From JALOOE01 sp964423545 (GTDB lineage Bacteria; Chloroflexota; Anaerolineae; CG2-30-64-16): 5,156 nt of DNA. A program made the translations under genes and the position numbers. Location of the stretch: assembly GCA_964423545.1 (NCBI GenBank), contig CAYRFV010000354.1, positions 1 to 5,156 of the forward strand, in the 5' to 3' direction. Below the pieces are notes generated by a model. It was not told the origin of the DNA. It saw only the letters and a list, made by a program, of their open reading frames with translations, and did not search any database. Below, piece by piece: positions 1 through 3,281 of the stretch; the stretch's first letter is position 1, and each line of letters starts with the position of its first letter.

Positions 1-377
1 GCCACGGTCTCGATCGAGTCGGCGATCACCTCGCGCGACACCAGCGAGTACTTCATCCCCTCCGTGCCCATCGAAATCCCGTCTGAAACGGTGATGGTGC
101 CGAGGATCACTCCCTTGCCCCCTGCGCCCGCCACCCCCCGCGCGACCTCTCGCGCAAGCTTATCAATGTGCATGTTGCAGGGCGTGACCATGCTCCAGGT
201 TGAGGCAATTCCAACCTGATTCTTCTTGAAGTCGCCGCGCCTGAAGCCGACCGCATGGAGCATGGCCCGACTAGCCGCCCGCTCCATTGGATCCGTGATC
301 AGCCGCGAATACCGCCTCCAACACTCCCGACCTGTCCCCGCGCATCCCTGTTCATTTGTGGATTTCATCTGCCTCAC
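1..377 (-). CDS. ilvD: Dihydroxy-acid dehydratase, N-terminal part (cut by window edge)
   Basis: This gene encodes dihydroxy-acid dehydratase, the cytoplasmic Fe-S enzyme that converts 2,3-dihydroxy-isovalerate and 2,3-dihydroxy-3-methylvalerate to the 2-keto acids in valine and isoleucine synthesis. The visible 125 codons carry family landmarks: RRYSRLITDPMERAASRAML (residues 21-40), GDFKKNQVGIASTW (48-61), TPCNMHIDKLA (65-75), where Cys67 should be a cluster ligand, and VSDGISMGTEGMKYSLVSRE (97-116), where Asp99 is a likely metal ligand. The later GCDK cysteine expected for the family lies beyond the window, as does roughly three quarters of the protein (family length is about 550-570 aa). 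I chose the GTG at 375-377 because AAGGAG lies 8 nt upstream. The in-frame ATG at 366-368 is a weaker alternative because it is 17 nt from that site. The gene is divergent from the response regulator and has no obvious functional link to it. Confidence 0.95.
   Translation of the reverse strand, partial: MRQMKSTNEQGCAGTGRECWRRYSRLITDPMERAASRAMLHAVGFRRGDFKKNQVGIASTWSMVTPCNMHIDKLAREVARGVAGAGGKGVILGTITVSDGISMGTEGMKYSLVSREVIADSIETV
361..372. repeat. 12-bp direct repeat, copy A (over ilvD start region)
   Basis: GATTTCATCTGC at 361-372 recurs exactly at 454-465, 93 bp away. Copy A lies inside the first codons of ilvD (minus strand GCAGATGAAATC). Copy B is upstream of ilvD in the shared intergenic region. 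It could be a fragment of a small duplication or a repeated protein-binding site; the sequence alone does not tell which. Confidence 0.5.
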
Positions 378-385
378 GATCTGAG

Positions 386-391
386 CTCCTT
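386..391 (-). promoter_or_regulatory. Shine-Dalgarno site of ilvD
   Basis: AAGGAG on the minus strand, 8 nt before the GTG at 375-377. It decides the start in favour of GTG over the downstream ATG. An in-frame TAA lies immediately upstream (overlapping the site), so no longer N-terminus is possible. Confidence 0.7.
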
Positions 392-453
392 ATCGTCGCT
401 CCACACCGCTAGCCGAAAGGCCGTTTGAACCGATCCGGCTACGCGCATAACTT

Positions 454-465
454 GATTTCATCTGC
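454..465. repeat. 12-bp direct repeat, copy B (intergenic)
   Basis: Second exact copy of GATTTCATCTGC, about 77 bp upstream of the ilvD GTG and about 70 bp upstream of the -35 element proposed for the response regulator. Apart from this repeat and the promoter at 534-561, I see no gene, hairpin or RNA element in 392-585. Confidence 0.5.
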
Positions 466-533
466 GGCATAGGGAAGTTTCTCCGTCAGCCGAGCGTCGG
501 TCAAACAGAATCCTCGCCGCGTCTGATTTGGGC

Positions 534-561
534 TTGCAGGCCACGCGTGAAACGCTATACT
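534..561 (+). promoter_or_regulatory. Putative sigma-70 promoter of the response regulator gene
   Basis: TATACT at 556-561 matches the -10 consensus at 5 of 6 positions. TTGCAG at 534-539 lies 16 bp upstream and matches the -35 only in TTG. Transcription would begin near 568, giving a leader of about 30 nt that contains the AGGAG at 586-590. No -24/-12 element is visible here, so the regulator is probably expressed by the housekeeping sigma factor. Confidence 0.45.
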
Positions 562-585
562 CTCTCAATTGTTATTTTTTGAAAA

Positions 586-590
586 AGGAG
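586..590 (+). promoter_or_regulatory. Ribosome binding site deciding the response regulator start
   Basis: AGGAG within GAAAAAGGAG, 8 nt before the ATG at 599. It favours this ATG over an in-frame TTG at 569, which has no ribosome site and would fall at about the predicted transcription start. Confidence 0.75.
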
Positions 591-598
591 ACCTGTAC

Positions 599-1969
599 AT
601 GTCACGAGTACTTCTTGTGGATGACGAACCGAGCATCTTGAGCGTGCTTAGTGCATTGCTCAAGGCTGAGTCCTACGAGGTGACCCCGGTTCTTGGTGGC
701 GAGAAAGCCCGCGAGATGCTGCGGTCCGAGATCTTCGATCTGATGATCTCCGACATTCGTATGAGTCCCGTAAACGGGATGGAGTTGCTGCGGCAGGCCC
801 ATGAGGAGCGGCCTCAGATGCCGGTGATCATGCTGACCGCCTACGGGTCGGTCGAGACGGCGATTGAGGCCCTCAAGCTGGGCGCCTTTGACTATGTAAC
901 AAAGCCTTTCAAGGTGGACGAACTGCTTATCACCGTGCAGCGTGCCCTGGACTACAGCACTGCCTTGAACGAGAACGCCAGCTTGAAGGCCCAGTTGGGC
1001 ACCAGGTACCAACTGGAGAACATCGTTGCCGAGAGCCCGGCAATGAAGGCTGTTTGCGAGATGATCCGCAAGGTAGCGCCGACGGACGCGACTGTTCTCG
1101 TCTACGGTGAGAGCGGGACCGGCAAAGAGGTGGTCGCAAAGGCCATCCATGCTTTGAGTCAGCGCAAGAAGAAGAGCTTTCTGGCGGTGAACTGCGCCGC
1201 CCTGCCGGAACCGCTGCTCGAATCTGAGATGTTCGGGCACATGAAGGGCGCCTTCACCGGTGCTACCGCCAATAAGGAGGGCCTCTTCGAAACCGCCTGT
1301 GGCGGTACGATCTTTCTGGACGAGATCGGGTCCATGCCGCAAAGCATACAGGGCAAGCTCCTGCGTGTACTGCAGGAAAAGGAGATCCGACGGGTTGGAG
1401 GGAACGAGACCATTCCCATTGACGCCCGGGTGCTGGCGGCCACAAATGTGCGCCTGGAAAATCTACTGCAGGAGGGGAAATTCAGAGAGGATCTGTATTA
1501 CCGGCTCAGTGTTATTCCTATTGAGATCAAACCGCTGCGCGAGCGCACGGAAGACATCATGCCGCTGGTCTACCATTTCCTTCAGCGTGAGGCGAAGGAT
1601 CGCCAGCCCGCCCCGAAGGTGGATCCGGAAGCCTGTGCGCTGCTGGAGTCCTACAGCTGGCCCGGTAACGTTCGCGAGCTGGAAAACGCAATCAAACATG
1701 CACTGACCTTTGCACAGGAAGGCAACATTGTGCGGGACGTTCTTCCTGCGCGAATCACCGCGTCTGCATCCGGATTGATGCCAAAGTCCGGTGAGACGAT
1801 AGACGATCTTGGCAAGTGCAAGTCACTTAAGGCTTTCCTGAGAGCAAAGGAAAAGGATTACCTGAAGCAGATACTGACATACACAGGGGGCGACAAGGAG
1901 AAGGCTGCAAAGGCACTCAAGATCAGCCTCGCAACTCTCTATAGGAAACTACCAGAATCTGGAGAGTAG
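599..1969 (+). CDS. Sigma-54-dependent response regulator, NtrC family (PilR-like)
   Basis: A 456-aa enhancer-binding protein that, when phosphorylated, should hydrolyse ATP to open sigma-54 promoters. Residues 1-118 form a receiver domain with the acidic pair Asp8/Asp9, phospho-acceptor Asp52 (ISDIRM), Thr80 and Lys102 (TKPF). Residues ~140-375 form the AAA+ domain: Walker A GESGTGKE (170-177), the sigma-54-contacting GAFTGA loop (217-222), Walker B GGTIFLDEI (235-243), the arginine-finger segment FREDLYYRL (295-303), then the SWPGNVRELEN motif. The last ~45 residues form a Fis-type helix-turn-helix (EKAAKALKISLATLYRKL). All key residues are intact and the length is normal for the family. 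Two downstream pilin genes have sigma-54 promoters, so a PilR-like role is likely. NtrC-family paralogues are common, however, and the name rests on context. No cognate histidine kinase is visible on either side. Confidence 0.95.
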   Translation: MSRVLLVDDEPSILSVLSALLKAESYEVTPVLGGEKAREMLRSEIFDLMISDIRMSPVNGMELLRQAHEERPQMPVIMLTAYGSVETAIEALKLGAFDYVTKPFKVDELLITVQRALDYSTALNENASLKAQLGTRYQLENIVAESPAMKAVCEMIRKVAPTDATVLVYGESGTGKEVVAKAIHALSQRKKKSFLAVNCAALPEPLLESEMFGHMKGAFTGATANKEGLFETACGGTIFLDEIGSMPQSIQGKLLRVLQEKEIRRVGGNETIPIDARVLAATNVRLENLLQEGKFREDLYYRLSVIPIEIKPLRERTEDIMPLVYHFLQREAKDRQPAPKVDPEACALLESYSWPGNVRELENAIKHALTFAQEGNIVRDVLPARITASASGLMPKSGETIDDLGKCKSLKAFLRAKEKDYLKQILTYTGGDKEKAAKALKISLATLYRKLPESGE

Positions 1970-2167
1970 TACCGCCCATTTACCTCACGGGCCAAGCATG
2001 AAAAGGCTCCGTGCACACTGTCGTACTCGATAACCAGAGTAAACGGGCTGCATTCTCGATCCTGAAACAATTACACCACAAGACACTACTACGTTTCATA
2101 ATTGATTTTGCGTTTCTCAGAAGCACTTTTCGGTAGTGATCAATAGCCATACAGTAATTCTCATTAT

Positions 2168-2180
2168 CGACAGGGTGTCG
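2168..2180. promoter_or_regulatory. Putative enhancer (upstream activating sequence) for the response regulator
   Basis: CGACAGGGTGTCG is a perfect inverted repeat with 5-bp arms around GGG. It sits about 105 bp upstream of the -24 element, the usual range for NtrC-family sites. Read outward, the arms contain GTGTC and CTGTC, both fitting the (C/G)TGTC half-site that I recall for Pseudomonas aeruginosa PilR. A Fis-type HTH dimer normally binds such dyads. Assignment to the upstream gene's product is inferred. Confidence 0.5.
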
Positions 2181-2189
2181 TCTCGCTAG

Positions 2190-2202
2190 TATCAATATAT
2201 TG
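2190..2202 (+). promoter_or_regulatory. Putative IHF (or HU-like) binding site
   Basis: TATCAATATATTG matches the IHF consensus WATCAANNNNTTR at every defined position. It lies between the inverted repeat (2168-2180) and the -24/-12 promoter (2281-2296), where bending would bring bound activator to the polymerase. It is closer to the enhancer (9 bp) than to the promoter (78 bp). Short AT-rich matches can occur by chance in this AT-rich stretch. Confidence 0.45.
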
Positions 2203-2280
2203 GGTATTCCAACTGCATATGCCACTATATCCAGCTAACCTGGTCCATCTTCTGGTCTACTCCACAAGCGATCATTGATT

Positions 2281-2296
2281 GGGCACTGCACCTGCT
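2281..2296 (+). promoter_or_regulatory. Sigma-54 (-24/-12) promoter of pilin gene 1
   Basis: GGGCACTGCACCTGCT matches TGGCACGNNNNTTGCW at 9 of 12 defined positions. It has the essential GG (2282-2283) and GC (2294-2295) exactly 10 bp apart. The start of transcription would be near 2307, leaving a leader of about 54 nt before the pilin ATG. Upstream enhancer and IHF-like sites support the call. Confidence 0.75.
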
Positions 2297-2318
2297 AATG
2301 GACATCCGTCAGTTAAAC

Positions 2319-2681
2319 GGGCTAGTCGCAGCCCAAAACCTTATGAAAGGAGACAGTGCGATGAAGAAGAGATACGGGTTCACGCTGGTTGAGATCATGA
2401 TTGTGGTCGCCATCATCGGCCTGTTGGCCGCGATCGCGATCCCGTCCTTCGTCAAGGCGCGTCAGGACTCGCAGACGAAGGCGTGTGTGAATAACCTCCG
2501 CATCCTGGACGCCGCGAAGGAGCAGGCGGCCATGGAGTACAAGTGGGCTTCCGGCCACACCTTGACGAGCAACGACATCACGCTCGCCCTCGCCTACGTG
2601 AAGGGCGGCAACCTGCCCACGTGCCCGGCGAGCGGCACCTATCAGTGGCAAACCCTTGGCACTCCCCCGACGTGCACCGTC
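2319..2681 (+). repeat. Tandem duplication, copy 1 (leader plus pilin 1 body)
   Basis: This stretch aligns without gaps to 2831-3193 at an offset of 512 bp. Positions 2345-2681 (337 bp, from the ribosome site to codon 107) are identical at every base to 2857-3193. The leading 26 bp (2319-2344) have four mismatches (2323, 2336, 2337, 2344). Homology stops sharply after the GTC codon at 2679-2681. Confidence 0.97.
2346..2352 (+). promoter_or_regulatory. Ribosome binding site of pilin gene 1
   Basis: AAAGGAG, 8 nt before the ATG at 2361. It selects this start over the in-frame ATG at 2298, which lies just downstream of the -12 element, upstream of the predicted transcript start. Confidence 0.8.
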
Positions 2682-2705
2682 GGCGCTGGCCACGTTCTGC
2701 CGTAA
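2361..2705 (+). CDS. Type IV prepilin 1 (PilA/GspG-like major pilin or pseudopilin)
   Basis: A 114-aa prepilin. The short charged leader MKKRYG is followed by FTLVEIMIVVAIIGLLAAIAIPSF. This is the PilD cleavage site (Gly6/Phe7), with the mature Glu5 (Glu11 of the precursor) and the hydrophobic N-terminal helix that anchors the subunit in the membrane and packs the pilus core. The mature form is 108 residues, short for a PilA and closer to GspG. The small C-terminal domain has Cys42, Cys88 (LPTCPASGTY) and Cys105 (PPTCT); Cys88-Cys105 could form the C-terminal disulfide. The start at 2361 gives a proper leader and follows AAAGGAG. Own sigma-54 promoter and terminator make it monocistronic. It is almost identical to the next gene and differs only after Val107, ending GAGHVLP. 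Without the assembly genes, pilus and type II secretion roles cannot be told apart. Confidence 0.93.
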   Translation: MKKRYGFTLVEIMIVVAIIGLLAAIAIPSFVKARQDSQTKACVNNLRILDAAKEQAAMEYKWASGHTLTSNDITLALAYVKGGNLPTCPASGTYQWQTLGTPPTCTVGAGHVLP

Positions 2706-2727
2706 GTTGTCAAAGCTGACCTGATCA

Positions 2728-2764
2728 AGCGGCCCCGCGCCAGTAGCGCGGGGCCGTTCATTTT
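2728..2764 (+). terminator. Intrinsic terminator after pilin gene 1
   Basis: A perfect GC-rich stem: CGGCCCCGCGC (2730-2740), loop CAGTA, GCGCGGGGCCG (2746-2756), extended by two A-T pairs to 2728/2758. It is followed by the T-rich TTCATTTT. It starts 22 nt after the pilin 1 stop and ends 27 nt before the second sigma-54 box, so it should insulate the two pilin genes. Confidence 0.9.
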
Positions 2765-2791
2765 GGAAGACTAGTCCCTTCCCCATTCGAC

Positions 2792-2807
2792 CGGCACGGA
2801 AGCTGCT
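2792..2807 (+). promoter_or_regulatory. Sigma-54 (-24/-12) promoter of pilin gene 2
   Basis: CGGCACGGAAGCTGCT matches TGGCACGNNNNTTGCW at 10 of 12 defined positions, with GG at 2793-2794 and GC at 2805-2806. It is a better match than the first box. Transcription would start near 2818, about 55 nt before the pilin ATG, nearly the same geometry as gene 1. No dyad like 2168-2180 is visible just upstream, so it may share the distant enhancer or rely on weaker sites. Confidence 0.78.
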
Positions 2808-2830
2808 ATCGCTATCTACCATTGGAGAGC

Positions 2831-3193
2831 GGGCAAGTCGCAGCCCAGGACCTTACGAAAGGAGACAGTGCGATGAAGAAGAGATACGGGTTCACGCTGG
2901 TTGAGATCATGATTGTGGTCGCCATCATCGGCCTGTTGGCCGCGATCGCGATCCCGTCCTTCGTCAAGGCGCGTCAGGACTCGCAGACGAAGGCGTGTGT
3001 GAATAACCTCCGCATCCTGGACGCCGCGAAGGAGCAGGCGGCCATGGAGTACAAGTGGGCTTCCGGCCACACCTTGACGAGCAACGACATCACGCTCGCC
3101 CTCGCCTACGTGAAGGGCGGCAACCTGCCCACGTGCCCGGCGAGCGGCACCTATCAGTGGCAAACCCTTGGCACTCCCCCGACGTGCACCGTC
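2831..3193 (+). repeat. Tandem duplication, copy 2 (leader plus pilin 2 body)
   Basis: Partner of 2319-2681. The 337-bp core 2857-3193 is identical, including all synonymous positions and the ribosome site AAAGGAG at 2858-2864. The sequences upstream of 2831 and downstream of 3193 are unlike those of copy 1, which argues against a simple assembly duplication. Confidence 0.97.
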
Positions 3194-3214
3194 AGCGGTC
3201 ACGCCCTGCCGTAA
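2873..3214 (+). CDS. Type IV prepilin 2 (near-identical paralogue of prepilin 1)
   Basis: A 113-aa prepilin identical to the preceding one through Val107: leader MKKRYG, cleavage before Phe7, mature Glu5, N-terminal helix, Cys42/Cys88/Cys105. It then ends SGHALP instead of GAGHVLP, one residue shorter. The ATG follows AAAGGAG by 8 nt; an in-frame TTG at 2822 upstream is rejected because it would bury the leader peptide. The gene has its own sigma-54 promoter (2792-2807) and terminator (3237-3281). Both copies keep intact signals and reading frames, so both are probably functional. The perfect identity of the shared part points to a very recent duplication or ongoing gene conversion. The stop is 66 nt from the end of a convergent membrane-protein gene. 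Confidence 0.93.
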   Translation: MKKRYGFTLVEIMIVVAIIGLLAAIAIPSFVKARQDSQTKACVNNLRILDAAKEQAAMEYKWASGHTLTSNDITLALAYVKGGNLPTCPASGTYQWQTLGTPPTCTVSGHALP

Positions 3215-3236
3215 CGGTTGACTGAGACTTCCTACC

Positions 3237-3281
3237 GAAGAGCTCCGCCTGGCCCCCCCCGGGTGGGGCTCTTCCCTTTTT
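3237..3281 (+). terminator. Intrinsic terminator after pilin gene 2
   Basis: The left arm 3237-3252 pairs with 3259-3274 over 16 bp (three G-U pairs on the plus transcript), around a C6 loop drawn from a run of eight C. TTTTT follows at 3277-3281. The T-tract serves the plus strand; on the minus strand no U-run follows the hairpin. The last T of the tail is also the last base of the convergent gene's stop codon. Confidence 0.88.

Larger units (their letters stand above)
1970..2280. other. AT-rich, apparently non-coding control region upstream of the pilins
   Basis: This 311-bp stretch has no convincing gene. By my count 2041-2220 is about 39% GC, far below the flanking genes. It contains four (C/G)TGTC pentamers on either strand: 2018-2022 (+), 2082-2086 (-), 2169-2173 (-) and 2175-2179 (+). 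It also contains an IHF consensus match at 2190-2202. The properties fit an enhancer region for the sigma-54 promoter at 2281. I see no clear terminator for the response regulator, so some read-through towards the pilins is possible. Confidence 0.6.

Noticed and set aside
2084..2138. CACTAC / GTAGTG inverted repeat as a terminator or regulatory RNA
   Set aside because: The arms are only 6 bp with a loop of more than 40 nt and no T-tract. It is compatible with chance in AT-rich sequence.
1980..2225. 81-codon open frame on the minus strand in the pilin upstream region
   Set aside because: It has no recognisable domain, unusual composition and no convincing ribosome site. It lies in AT-rich sequence that contains the enhancer dyad and the IHF match, so it is better read as non-coding.
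2298..2360. N-terminal extension of pilin 1 from ATG 2298
   Set aside because: The ATG lies 2 bp past the -12 box, upstream of the expected transcript start. It has no ribosome site and would put 21 residues before a normal prepilin leader.
2709..2720. GTCA-AAGC-TGAC inverted repeat after pilin 1 as an enhancer for promoter 2
   Set aside because: The arms are only 4 bp and do not match the (C/G)TGTC pattern of the upstream dyad. This is too weak to annotate.
2822..2872. N-terminal extension of pilin 2 from TTG 2822
   Set aside because: It would precede the MKKRYG leader and block normal prepilin processing. AAAGGAG sits directly before ATG 2873.
2319..3193. Insertion sequence or other mobile element as the source of the duplication
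   Set aside because: The repeat is a direct tandem copy of a pilin gene. I see no transposase, terminal inverted repeats or target-site duplication around it.
2361..3214. Pilins as short aromatic-rich conductive (Geobacter-like) pilins
   Set aside because: The mature chains are 107-108 aa rather than about 61, carry three cysteines and have a modest number of aromatic residues (seven Phe, Tyr or Trp). The C-terminal domain differs from the truncated Geobacter form.
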